From Pedobacter insulae (GTDB lineage Bacteria; Bacteroidota; Bacteroidia; Sphingobacteriales; Sphingobacteriaceae), in contig NZ_FOPP01000005.1 of the NCBI RefSeq assembly GCF_900113525.1, positions 1 to 64,000 on the forward strand: a stretch of 64,000 bases of DNA, given 5' to 3'. The notes under the pieces are model-generated. The model worked only from the letters and a program-made list of their open reading frames with translations, made no database searches and had not been told where the DNA came from. Position numbers and translations under genes: made by a program. Below are positions 56,508 through 64,000 of this stretch, in pieces. Numbering within the stretch: position 1 is the stretch's first letter; every line of letters begins with the position of its first letter.

Positions 56508-56544
56508 TTCAAAGGCTATCTAGTCCGTTTAGATAGCCTTTGAA
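56508..56544 (-). promoter_or_regulatory. 15-bp stem-loop between peptide and exporter genes
   Basis: TTCAAAGGCTATCTA / TAGATAGCCTTTGAA with a 7-base loop, perfectly paired, filling the gap between the peptide stop (56548) and the HlyD ATG (56505). No T-run follows on the minus strand, so it is more likely a processing, stability or attenuation hairpin than a terminator. Confidence 0.7.
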
Positions 56545-56547
56545 CGA

Positions 56548-56736
56548 CTATTTTACAGTGAGCCCTGCATTTCTACCCCCTTGTACACTAAACCCCCAAA
56601 GCCCGTTCATAACGATTCCAGTGGCGTAACCTATTTCAAGCCAAATACTCGAACTCGTTGAGGTACTGCCACCCACAATCTTTTCACATGCCAGACGAGT
56701 CAACGCTTCACAATCCATCTCTTTTAAATTTCTCAT
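56548..56736 (-). CDS. Double-glycine leader peptide precursor (bacteriocin-like or signal peptide)
   Basis: 62 residues. Leader of 23 residues ending in KIVGG, with Leu at -12, Ile at -4 and Gly at -2 and -1 of the cleavage site, as in C39-processed peptides. The core of 39 residues has no Cys, is rich in Gly and Ser, has two Trp (residues 32 and 47) and a GxxxG motif (GYATG, 36-40) in a hydrophobic stretch, as in class IIb-type pore-forming bacteriocins. The C39 exporter and HlyD genes follow on the same strand. No immunity gene was identified. Role as antimicrobial or signal is inference. Confidence 0.75.
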   Translation of the reverse strand: MRNLKEMDCEALTRLACEKIVGGSTSTSSSIWLEIGYATGIVMNGLWGFSVQGGRNAGLTVK

Positions 56737-56831
56737 AGGTATAAAATTTTATATTTAACTTTCTTAATCATCTCGGCGGACTAAGCTTGAGCTAAATTAA
56801 AGTTGGAAAAAACAATAGTCAAATTTTTGTA

Positions 56832-56848
56832 GTTGATATAATATCAAC
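56832..56848. promoter_or_regulatory. Perfect palindrome between the peptide gene and the XRE gene, candidate operator
   Basis: GTTGATAT-A-ATATCAAC, 8-bp arms around one base. It lies near the middle of the 200-base divergent gap: 95 bases from the peptide start and 88 from the XRE start. Likely site for the XRE protein, controlling both arms. A weaker dyad TTACT...AGTAA follows at 56867-56881. Confidence 0.6.
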
Positions 56849-56936
56849 CAAGAGTATAAATGAAAATTACTACTTTAGTAAAAATGTATGCCCAATTAAT
56901 TCATCCCTGAATTATTAAAAATGTAAAAGTCATTTC

Positions 56937-57191
56937 ATGGATAGCATTGGTGAAAACATTAGAAAAATAAGAGTTCTTTTAGGTATTAAGCAGGCCGTTA
57001 TGGCTAAAATGCTTAAGTTATCCGTAAACTTCTACGGTAAAATTGAAAGAAATGAGGTTGATATTAAAACAGAAAGACTTGCACAAATAGCTCGCATATT
57101 TGATATTGATCTTATTTATATCATCAATTTTAACCTCTTTTTAGAAAACTTAAAAGGTAAACCATCAGATTTAGAAGTGAAACAAGATTGA
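56937..57191 (+). CDS. XRE-family HTH regulator
   Basis: 84 residues, an HTH_3 domain (IGENIRKIRVLLGIKQAVMAKMLKLSVNFYGKIERNEVDIKTERLAQIARIFDIDLIYII) and a short tail. Divergent to the peptide and exporter genes, and its operator may be the palindrome between them. The next gene starts five bases after its stop. The regulated gene set is inferred. Confidence 0.85.
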   Translation: MDSIGENIRKIRVLLGIKQAVMAKMLKLSVNFYGKIERNEVDIKTERLAQIARIFDIDLIYIINFNLFLENLKGKPSDLEVKQD

Positions 57192-57196
57192 TTGCA

Positions 57197-58678
57197 ATGA
57201 GAAGGAATAAACGAAGAAAATTACTATTACTGTTATTGTTATCTCCACTATTTACGTTCGCCAATTTCGATTTTAATGCAAATTGTTTAAAGGCCTATCA
57301 GCACATTTTTGAGCTTAAATTAAATACAGCAAGGCAGCTTATTGCGAATGAAAGAAAAATACATCCAAATAACTCAATTATACCACTTCTTGAGAACTAT
57401 GTGGATTATTTCTATTTACTCGGTACTGATAATAAACAGGAGTTTGAGCGTTTACAGAAAAACAAAGAAAAAAGACTCGCACAGATAAACGACGATGACG
57501 TAAAATCACCTTATTATTTATATGCTCTTGCAGAAATAAATCTCCAGTGGGCCCTAGTTAGGGGAAGATATGGAGCCTATTATACAGCCTCTAGAGAAAT
57601 TAATAAGGCGAACAATTTGTTGGAAGAAAACACTAAAAAATTTCCTGGGTTCCATTTAAATGCCAAAGGTTTAGGGCTAATCAATACATTAATGGGTACC
57701 TTACCAGATGGCTTCCTAAAATCTGCGCTTTCTGCCTTCGGAATTAAAGGCAATGTACAAACTGGCCTTGCCATGCTTGACAAATTGGCGGAGAACCTTC
57801 CTAGGTCGGCATATGAGCCTTTTTTTGAAGAGGTCGTATTTTACTATGTGTATGTATTAAATGATGTGGTACATAGCCCACTAGCTTATGCCAAAACGTT
57901 TAAATATACAGAACGTTTTACAGACAGTAGTTTATTAAAGACTTATTTACAGGCCTATACTGCTTCAAAAAATGGGAAAAACGATCAAGCTATTGCCATC
58001 TTAACTGAAAAACCAAGTGGGATTTCCTATCAACCCTTTCCCTATTTAGACTACCTTTTAGGAGTAAGCCTCTTAAATAAGTTAGACTTAAATGCTGCCA
58101 GCCACTTTGACAAATATTTACAAAGCAACAAGGGTACAAGCTATATAAAAGACACCTATTTACATTTGGCATGGATTGCGCTTTTGAAGAATGATGAAGC
58201 TGGATATGCAGACTATGTTAACAAAGTTAAAACGAGGGGATATACATTCCAAGAAAAAGACAAACAGGCACTTAATGAAGCAAATGCAGCGCTTCCTCAC
58301 AAAGTATTACTAACTGCCCGCTTACTCTTTGATGGGGGCTATTTAAGCAAGGCCGATGAAACCTTGGCACCATTTGATAACGAAAGCTTCAACTCATTAA
58401 AGGATAAGGCAGAGTTCAATTATAGGCAAGGTAGAATTAATGATGATTTGGGAAAAGACGATATTGCATTAAGCCATTACCAAGATGCCATAAACTACGG
58501 CAAATCTTTAAAGCAATATTATGCGGCCAAAGCTGCAGTTTTAACGGGCAAAATATACGAGAAAAAGAAAAAAATCGATAAAGCTAAAGCCTATTTTACT
58601 ATAGCCATAAATCTCAAAAACCATGAATATGAAAGCGGCATTGAAAATGAAGCTAAGCAAGGCTTAAAAAGACTGTAA
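57197..58678 (+). CDS. Secreted TPR-repeat protein
   Basis: 493 residues from the ATG at 57197, signal peptide to about 23 (TFANFDF). Tandem helical repeats fill the chain; the last ones, such as YRQGRINDDLGKDDIALSHYQDAINYG and AAVLTGKIYEKKKKIDKAKAYFTIAINL, are TPR-like. Probably a periplasmic scaffold. It follows the XRE gene closely, so it may belong to the peptide system, but a general housekeeping role is also possible. Confidence 0.7.
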   Translation: MRRNKRRKLLLLLLLSPLFTFANFDFNANCLKAYQHIFELKLNTARQLIANERKIHPNNSIIPLLENYVDYFYLLGTDNKQEFERLQKNKEKRLAQINDDDVKSPYYLYALAEINLQWALVRGRYGAYYTASREINKANNLLEENTKKFPGFHLNAKGLGLINTLMGTLPDGFLKSALSAFGIKGNVQTGLAMLDKLAENLPRSAYEPFFEEVVFYYVYVLNDVVHSPLAYAKTFKYTERFTDSSLLKTYLQAYTASKNGKNDQAIAILTEKPSGISYQPFPYLDYLLGVSLLNKLDLNAASHFDKYLQSNKGTSYIKDTYLHLAWIALLKNDEAGYADYVNKVKTRGYTFQEKDKQALNEANAALPHKVLLTARLLFDGGYLSKADETLAPFDNESFNSLKDKAEFNYRQGRINDDLGKDDIALSHYQDAINYGKSLKQYYAAKAAVLTGKIYEKKKKIDKAKAYFTIAINLKNHEYESGIENEAKQGLKRL

Positions 58679-58700
58679 ACAATTATAATGCAGCACTCCT

Positions 58701-59780
58701 TTAAAACTTGTAAACAAAGGCATTAATATGCATCCCTGCCCCAACTGAAGCAAACACAGCGTATTCTCCTTTACTTACCTTATACCCTTTTACCTGCTCG
58801 TTGCGGACTAAATCCAATAACGTTGGTATAGTTGCAACCGAACTATTCCCAAGCCACGAGATGGTCATGGGCACTAAATTATCAGGTACAGTATCTACTT
58901 GATAAAGTTTAAAGAGGCGTTTCATGATTGCATTATCCATTTTACCATTCGCTTGGTGAATAAATACGATTTTAATCTGATCTAAGGACACCCCCGACTT
59001 GTCGATTACTTTTTTAACTACCTGTGGCACATTAATTACGGCGAATTCATACAGTTTGCGCCCATTCATCTTCAAATAGGTGTTTCCGTTGCGCTCGTCA
59101 GGATTGTTGCTCGACCCCATTACCAATAGCGAGGCGTAATCAACTGCAAAAGTCTGCGTTTTATGCGCTAAAATGCCAATTGGCTCGCGCGACTCCTTGC
59201 CTTCAAATATCACTGCTCCAGCACCATCAGAAAAAATCATGCTGTCACGGTCATGCGGATCAATAATGCGGGAAAGCGTCTCTGACCCTATTACCATTAC
59301 CCTTTTGGCATCTCCACTTCGTATTAGATAATCGGCCTGTATAGCGCCCTGAACCCATCCCGGGCAGCCAAAAATAATATCGTAAGCTACGCAATCTGGG
59401 TTATTGATATTTAAGGCCTGCTTAATTTTGGCTGCTAAAGCAGGTAGCATATCCATTCGGTTTGACCCTGTTTTTACATCCCCGAAATTATGGCAAAAGA
59501 TAATATGATCTAATGTTTCCTTGTCAATCCCCGCATTGTCAATAGCTTTTTGTGCCGCTATTGCCCCGATGTCACTATTTACAAGATCTTCGTCCGCATA
59601 TCGACGTTCGATAATTTCCGTAATCTCGCTAAACTTATGAATAATCTCTTTATTTTCTTTGTCCAGCTTAACGCCGTTATCAAAAAAAGAAGCTTCCATG
59701 AAATGGTCGCCCGATATTATATTTCTTGGAATATAGCTTCCAGTGCCAGTTATTACCGAATAAATGTTGTTCATGTTCAC
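58701..59780 (-). CDS. KASIII-like 3-oxoacyl-ACP synthase
   Basis: 359 residues. Thiolase fold with the catalytic triad: Cys in IIFGCPGWVQG, His in FIHQANGKM, Asn in WLGNSSVATIP. Longer than standard FabH, with an N-terminal insert (MEASFFDNGVKLDKENKEI). Such paralogues make beta-ketoacyl intermediates for special lipids or secondary metabolites in Bacteroidota. It stands alone, so the product is unknown. Confidence 0.82.
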   Translation of the reverse strand: MNMNNIYSVITGTGSYIPRNIISGDHFMEASFFDNGVKLDKENKEIIHKFSEITEIIERRYADEDLVNSDIGAIAAQKAIDNAGIDKETLDHIIFCHNFGDVKTGSNRMDMLPALAAKIKQALNINNPDCVAYDIIFGCPGWVQGAIQADYLIRSGDAKRVMVIGSETLSRIIDPHDRDSMIFSDGAGAVIFEGKESREPIGILAHKTQTFAVDYASLLVMGSSNNPDERNGNTYLKMNGRKLYEFAVINVPQVVKKVIDKSGVSLDQIKIVFIHQANGKMDNAIMKRLFKLYQVDTVPDNLVPMTISWLGNSSVATIPTLLDLVRNEQVKGYKVSKGEYAVFASVGAGMHINAFVYKF

Positions 59781-59908
59781 AAATCTGTACCGTATACTAA
59801 AATAGTATTCAGTATAAAATTATTATATTTTATCGAAATTAAAAATTATCAACGATAAAAATAACTTTTTCATCAAAAACCTCTAGTTGTACAGACGAAT
59901 TCTCAGCG

Positions 59909-60553
59909 CTAACTAAAATCATCAATCAAAAACACAAAAAGCTCTTTCGGGCCATGTGCGCCCAATACCAGCGTTTTTTCTATGTCTGCGGTACGACTAG
60001 GTCCCGTAATATTACTGATCATAGAAGGAATTTGCGTGCCGTATTTATTTTTAAGAATCGAAAAAGCATCCTTTAAATCCAGCACCAATTGTCCTGTCCG
60101 GGCAATAATAATATGATGATTCGGAAAAATACTTAATCTACGTCCTGCGGCATGCTGATTACTTACCATTACCGAGCCGTTTCTTGCAATGAGTGCTTCG
60201 CAAAGGGTGATGCCTACCTCTGCCTGTTCAAAATCTTTGTCTGTTTGGTAAAAGGGAAACTCGTAGTGCGATAAAAGTGCCTGTAACTCTGGTTCCCAAC
60301 AATAGATCTTTCTCCAGCTAAATTTATCAGCTAACTCTAACATATTTTCTATAAAATCAACCCCGTTTTCGCAAAAGATAAAATTACCTGATACTGCCGT
60401 TAATTGTTCGGCAAATAGAATTTCCAGCTCTTCCTCGTTTTGTTTATAAAGTGCGCTTTCTTCCAAATTAGGATATGGGTTATCCCGCTTTTCCAGCAAG
60501 GCCTTCCTTATCTTTTTTAGCATTAGTTCTTTCGAAGAAATATTCTCTTTCAT
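59909..60553 (-). CDS. LUD-domain protein (LutC/YkgG type)
   Basis: 214 residues. LUD fold: GITLCEALIARNGSVMVSNQHAAGRRLSIFPNHHIIIARTGQLVLDL and the end ITGPSRTADIEKTLVLGAHGPKELFVFL. In other bacteria it is the LutC subunit of lactate utilisation, but lutA and lutB are absent here. In Sphingobacteriaceae it commonly sits behind ftsH, as here. It has its own promoter (60574-60604), behind the ftsH terminator. Confidence 0.85.
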   Translation of the reverse strand: MKENISSKELMLKKIRKALLEKRDNPYPNLEESALYKQNEEELEILFAEQLTAVSGNFIFCENGVDFIENMLELADKFSWRKIYCWEPELQALLSHYEFPFYQTDKDFEQAEVGITLCEALIARNGSVMVSNQHAAGRRLSIFPNHHIIIARTGQLVLDLKDAFSILKNKYGTQIPSMISNITGPSRTADIEKTLVLGAHGPKELFVFLIDDFS

Positions 60554-60573
60554 CCTATCCTATATCGTTTGCC

Positions 60574-60604
60574 AAAAATAACTTTCGTAAATCATATAAA
60601 CAAA
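60574..60604 (-). promoter_or_regulatory. Promoter of the LUD gene
   Basis: Minus strand: TTTG (60604-60601), 19 bases by position, TATTTTTG (60581-60574), both elements exact. The -33 element overlaps the base of the ftsH terminator. Confidence 0.65.
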
Positions 60605-60632
60605 GCAGCCTGCTAGTAGGCAGGCTTGCTTT
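60602..60632 (-). terminator. Terminator after ftsH
   Basis: GCCTGC (60608-60613) pairs with GCAGGC (60620-60625), extended by AAGCA / TGCTT with one bulge; on the minus strand TTTGTTT follows. Located four bases after the ftsH stop. Confidence 0.65.
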
Positions 60633-60635
60633 ATT

Positions 60636-62744
60636 TTATTTTGCTTCTTCCTCTGCGTGCGTGGCAGGTGCACTCGGATCAGTTGTTGGACCAACACCGT
60701 CGTGAATTAATCCTTGAGCGGCAGGAGTTTGATCGCCCGTTCCATTTACAAACTCGTCATACGTAGTCCGGTTATCGAATGGGCGTTTACCTAAAATCTC
60801 TTCTAAATCTGCTTGAAAAAGAATTTCCTTTTCAATTAATTTCTGTGCCAACTTCTCTAAGCCGTCTCTCTTATCTGTTAATAATTGTTTAGTCCTATCG
60901 TATACTTCGCTAATTAATATCCTAACTTCATGATCAATCATCTCAGCTGTTTTTTCTGAATACGGCTTGTTGAAATTATATTCGTTTTGAGGATCATGGA
61001 AAGATACGTTTCCAATAGTAGAGTTCATACCATAAATGGTGACCATAGCATACGAAAGTTTCGTAATACGCTCCAAATCGTTTTGAGCACCAGTCGATAT
61101 TTTTCCAAATACGATATCCTCTGCCACACGACCACCCATGGTCATACACATTCCGTCGGTAAGTTGTTCGGTGGTATATAAGAATTGTTCTTTAGGTAGA
61201 TATTGTGCATAACCTAATGCGGCAACTCCACGAGGAACGATTGATACCTTCACCAATGGATCCGCATGCTCTAGAAACCAGCCTGCAATAGCATGACCTG
61301 CTTCATGATATGCAACAATCTTTTTCTCTTCTTGTGAAATGATTTTATTTTTCTTCTCTAAACCACCAATTACACGGTCAATTGCGTCTTGAAAATCTTG
61401 CATATCTACACTTGCCTTATTGCGACGAGCAGCTATTAATGCGGCCTCATTACACACATTGGCAATTTCAGCGCCTGCAAAACCAGGAGTTTGTGCAGAT
61501 AGTTTTTTAGCATCAACCTCTTCAGCGGTTTTAATTGGTTTCAAGTGAACTTTGAAAATCTGCTCGCGACCGTTCAAGTCGGGTTTATCGATGGAAATTT
61601 GTCTATCGAAACGCCCTGGACGCATTAATGCCGAATCCAATACATCTGGACGATTAGTGGCTGCCAAAATGATAATTCCAGAATCCGTTCCAAAACCATC
61701 CATTTCTACCAACAATTGATTTAACGTGTTTTCACGCTCATCATTACCACCCATCATGCTATTCTTTCCACGAGCACGACCAATCGCATCAACCTCATCA
61801 ATAAAAATAATACAAGGTGCCTTGTCTTTAGCTTGCTTAAACAAATCGCGAACGCGTGATGCGCCAACTCCCACAAACATCTCCACGAAATCAGACCCCG
61901 ATAAAGAGAAGAATGGCACTTGTGCCTCTCCAGCAACTGCTTTAGCTAATAAGGTTTTACCAGTACCCGGAGAACCTACCAATAAGGCTCCTTTCGGAAT
62001 TTTACCTCCTAAATTCGTGTATTTTTTAGGGTTTTTAAGGAAATCAACAATTTCCATTACCTCTTGTTTGGCTTCCTCTAAACCTGCAACATCGTTAAAT
62101 GTTATATTAACCTGACTTTCTTTGTCGAACAAAGTGGCTTTCGATTTTCCAATACTAAAGATCTGGCCACCGCCGCCGCCACCGCCACCACCCATCCGAC
62201 GCATCATAAAGATCCAAAGTCCCGCAAACAATAACAGTGGCAATACAATCTGCAAGAAGCCACTTAGCCAGGGACTCGATTTCGTTTCCACTTGTACACG
62301 AACCTGATTCGCCGCAGCAATTTTAGCAGCGTCTTGAATATCTTTAATATCTTTTTTAAATGAATCTATGGTAGAAACGTTAAATGTCACCAAAGGTCCT
62401 TTGTCTGCTGCCCCAAAAGAGTTTTTAGAAATATATTTTTTGTATTTCGGATCCCCTAGTTTTTCCTTTTTAATATAGACTTCAGCAATCGCAATATCTT
62501 CAGATTTATAGGCGACAATTTTTTCAATATCTCCCGAAAGAAGCATTTCTCTCTCAAACGTAGATTGCTCAATTTGCTTTGCAGTACCATTACTAAACAT
62601 AAACTGCAACACCAATAAGCCTACAATGATAGCGGCATACACCCAAAATATATTGAATTTTGAGCCTTTTTGTGGCTTTTTCGGAATGTTAGGCAGTCGC
62701 TTATTCTGCTTTGGCTGTGGATCTGTATTTTTATTCTCTTTCAT
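60636..62744 (-). CDS. ftsH: ATP-dependent zinc metalloprotease FtsH
   Basis: 702 residues. Membrane helices at about 32-50 and 167-185 flank a periplasmic domain; a Gly-rich run (GGGGGGG) follows the second. AAA domain with [20 protein letters not shown], and the zinc site [10 protein letters not shown]. Degrades membrane and cytoplasmic proteins and keeps lipid synthesis in balance. Second gene of the rsfS-ftsH run; a terminator follows. Confidence 0.97.
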   Translation of the reverse strand: MKENKNTDPQPKQNKRLPNIPKKPQKGSKFNIFWVYAAIIVGLLVLQFMFSNGTAKQIEQSTFEREMLLSGDIEKIVAYKSEDIAIAEVYIKKEKLGDPKYKKYISKNSFGAADKGPLVTFNVSTIDSFKKDIKDIQDAAKIAAANQVRVQVETKSSPWLSGFLQIVLPLLLFAGLWIFMMRRMGGGGGGGGGQIFSIGKSKATLFDKESQVNITFNDVAGLEEAKQEVMEIVDFLKNPKKYTNLGGKIPKGALLVGSPGTGKTLLAKAVAGEAQVPFFSLSGSDFVEMFVGVGASRVRDLFKQAKDKAPCIIFIDEVDAIGRARGKNSMMGGNDERENTLNQLLVEMDGFGTDSGIIILAATNRPDVLDSALMRPGRFDRQISIDKPDLNGREQIFKVHLKPIKTAEEVDAKKLSAQTPGFAGAEIANVCNEAALIAARRNKASVDMQDFQDAIDRVIGGLEKKNKIISQEEKKIVAYHEAGHAIAGWFLEHADPLVKVSIVPRGVAALGYAQYLPKEQFLYTTEQLTDGMCMTMGGRVAEDIVFGKISTGAQNDLERITKLSYAMVTIYGMNSTIGNVSFHDPQNEYNFNKPYSEKTAEMIDHEVRILISEVYDRTKQLLTDKRDGLEKLAQKLIEKEILFQADLEEILGKRPFDNRTTYDEFVNGTGDQTPAAQGLIHDGVGPTTDPSAPATHAEEEAK

Positions 62745-62772
62745 GTTGGTTCAATTCTGTGTGTTTTAAAAA

Positions 62773-63147
62773 TTAGGCACTTTTATAGGTGGTGGTTTCT
62801 GCATCGCCCCATAAATCTTCAATACCGTAAAAATCACGCTTTTCTGTTCTAAAAATGTGAACTACGATATCAAAATAGTCAAGTATAATCCATTCGGCAT
62901 TATCCAGACCTTCTTTGCGCCACGGGTTAGTTTGGGTAAGTTTATATATTTCTTCTTCCACACTGTCGGCAATGGCCTTGACTTGCGTGGTAGAATCGGC
63001 ATTACAAACGATAAAATAATCAGATACAGAGCTATTTAAGTTTCTTAAATCCAAACGAACTATATCATTTCCTTTTTTTTCTTGAATGCCATGTACGGCT
63101 ATTTCTGAGAGGTATGTAGAAAGGTTTGCTGTTTTCTTTTTTACCAT
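62773..63147 (-). CDS. rsfS: Ribosome silencing factor RsfS
   Basis: 124 residues. Binds ribosomal protein uL14 and blocks subunit joining in starvation. Conserved GNDIVRLDLRNLNSSVSDYFIVCNADSTTQVKAIADSVEEEI, PWRKEGLDNAEWIILDYFDIVVHIF. It is 28 bases before ftsH, the usual order in Bacteroidota. A TATATTTG box lies 26 bases upstream. Confidence 0.93.
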   Translation of the reverse strand: MVKKKTANLSTYLSEIAVHGIQEKKGNDIVRLDLRNLNSSVSDYFIVCNADSTTQVKAIADSVEEEIYKLTQTNPWRKEGLDNAEWIILDYFDIVVHIFRTEKRDFYGIEDLWGDAETTTYKSA

Positions 63148-63157
63148 TAAAATTTTT

Positions 63158-63181
63158 TAATTTTGGTGATCAACAAATATA
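63158..63181. promoter_or_regulatory. Face-to-face -7 boxes of rsfS and birA
   Basis: TAATTTTG on the plus strand (63158-63165) for birA and TATATTTG on the minus strand (63181-63174) for rsfS, eight bases apart, so the two transcripts would overlap at their starts and may compete for polymerase. Confidence 0.5.
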
Positions 63182-63191
63182 AAATCAACAC

Positions 63192-63968
63192 TTGCAAAAT
63201 AACACTTTTTCAACATTATTTGTTGGTCAAAATCTTATCAAATTATCAGCGGTCGATTCTACCAATAACTTTTTAAAAAACTTAGTGTCAAATTCCGAGC
63301 CATTGCCAGAGGGAACTGTAATTATGGCAGACGATCAGTTCGCTGGCCGCGGACAACAAAACAATGTCTGGAAAGCAGAACCGGGAAAGAACCTTACTTT
63401 TAGCATTTTACTAAAGCCAACATTTCTGGCGGTCGACAAACAATTTTTTTTAAATTTGTCTGTTAGTATAGCCATAAATAATGTTTTAACACGTATTTTA
63501 GGGAAAAACACAAGCATTAAATGGCCGAACGACCTCTATTTCGGGGATCAAAAATTAGGGGGGGTATTGATAGAAAACACCTTAGTGGGCAACACCATAA
63601 AAAACTCCATTGTCGGAATAGGTATTAATGTAAATCAGCAACATTTCGAAGAAGAACTGACAGTAACGGCGACTTCGGTATTTCAAATTTTACAAAAAGA
63701 TGTTAATTTACTGAACCTATTGGCAGACATTTGTAGTGAAGTGGAAAGCTTATATTTGCAATTGCGAACAGGTAAGCATACTAATTTAAAAGAGAACTAC
63801 GTTGATAAGCTATATCATTTGAACAAACCAGCCCTCTATCAAAAAGATGGCGAAGTTTTTGAAGGAATTATCAAAGGGGTGTCGGATGCCGGATTATTAC
63901 AAGTAGAGCAGCACGGTGAACGACTAGAATTCAATTTTAAAGAGCTAACCTTTTTAAACCATTTGTAA
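63192..63968 (+). CDS. birA: Biotin--[acetyl-CoA-carboxylase] ligase
   Basis: 258 residues from a TTG start; homologues as I recall begin with the same MQNNTFSxLFVGQNLI. Catalytic domain: VDSTNNFLK, GRGQQNNVWKAEPGKNLTFSILLKP with the biotin-loop GRGQ, KWPNDLYFGDQKLGGVLIE, and GIGINVNQ. There is no N-terminal DNA-binding domain, so it ligates biotin but is not a repressor. The gene ends 32 bases before the window edge. Confidence 0.93.
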   Translation: MQNNTFSTLFVGQNLIKLSAVDSTNNFLKNLVSNSEPLPEGTVIMADDQFAGRGQQNNVWKAEPGKNLTFSILLKPTFLAVDKQFFLNLSVSIAINNVLTRILGKNTSIKWPNDLYFGDQKLGGVLIENTLVGNTIKNSIVGIGINVNQQHFEEELTVTATSVFQILQKDVNLLNLLADICSEVESLYLQLRTGKHTNLKENYVDKLYHLNKPALYQKDGEVFEGIIKGVSDAGLLQVEQHGERLEFNFKELTFLNHL

Positions 63969-64000
63969 AAAACAATATCCTAATAAGAAGTTAACTTAAT

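Noticed and set aside
56860..56910. 16-residue frame starting with ATG between the peptide and XRE genes, as a second peptide
   Set aside because: No Gly-Gly leader, no conservation evidence, too short to support.
61726..62115. 129-codon plus-strand frame inside ftsH
   Set aside because: Antisense of the AAA domain; Ser/Pro-rich shadow.

Overview
The window reads as a chromosomal segment of a Bacteroidota bacterium, most likely Sphingobacteriaceae (Pedobacter-like). The grounds are the gliding/type IX-associated lipoprotein gldH beside ricT and holB, many signal peptides ending in xAQ, DUF5916-type, DUF3078-type and OMP_b-brl-type envelope proteins, no Shine-Dalgarno pattern before starts, and repeated copies of the Bacteroidota promoter element TAnnTTTG just upstream of genes. 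I saw no rRNA, tRNA, CRISPR array or insertion sequence, and no gene-free stretch longer than 300 bases.

Left end (1-3061): an accessory locus that looks like the tail of a modular secreted or polymorphic-toxin-type protein. A long Cys/Gly-rich protein ends in a zincin-like HExxH domain and is broken by one in-frame TAG. It is followed by a small signal-peptide protein, a second N-terminally missing copy of the HExxH cassette that rejoins the first at the same TGITACP border, a small membrane protein, and eroded coding sequence.

3.1-15.4 kb: an alkyltransferase-like protein, trmB, two secreted metallopeptidases (M61, M28), a GNAT/thiamine-pyrophosphokinase-like pair, an uncharacterised three-gene envelope operon, and an oxidative-stress patch (oxyR with C199/C208, Fe/Mn superoxide dismutase), then tadA and an RlmI-type methyltransferase. 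15.4-20.5 kb: an MFS transporter with a small two-helix partner, an SDR controlled by what looks like a tandem AraC-type operator, a stand-alone AraC-type HTH protein, a YejK-type nucleoid protein and a CPYC thioredoxin-reductase-like enzyme. 20.6-25.6 kb: TerC, an ECF sigma / anti-sigma-like / Gln-Tyr-repeat envelope operon, and aspS followed by a palindromic repeat.

25.8-44.1 kb: an M14 peptidase, murF, the holB-ricT-gldH operon, MarR plus an outer-membrane beta-barrel protein, a 1277-residue GH31 glycosidase with FN3, F5/8C, dockerin-like and cohesin-like modules, ruvX, an O-methyltransferase, two tandem glucosaminidase-LysM proteins and two envelope proteins. 44.1-53.2 kb: a DUF5916-type barrel, an M56/BlaI signalling pair with a matching palindrome over its promoter, ffh, a ComM-type ATPase and a coiled-coil zinc-ribbon protein.

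53.2-58.7 kb is the second accessory system: a 62-residue peptide precursor with a double-glycine leader, a perfect 15-bp stem-loop, an HlyD-type adaptor and a C39-peptidase ABC exporter on the minus strand. Divergent to it lie an XRE regulator and a TPR protein, with a perfect 8+1+8 palindrome between the two arms. Together these look like a complete bacteriocin-like or signalling-peptide locus. The right end holds a KASIII-like thiolase-fold enzyme, a LUD protein, ftsH, rsfS and a divergent birA.
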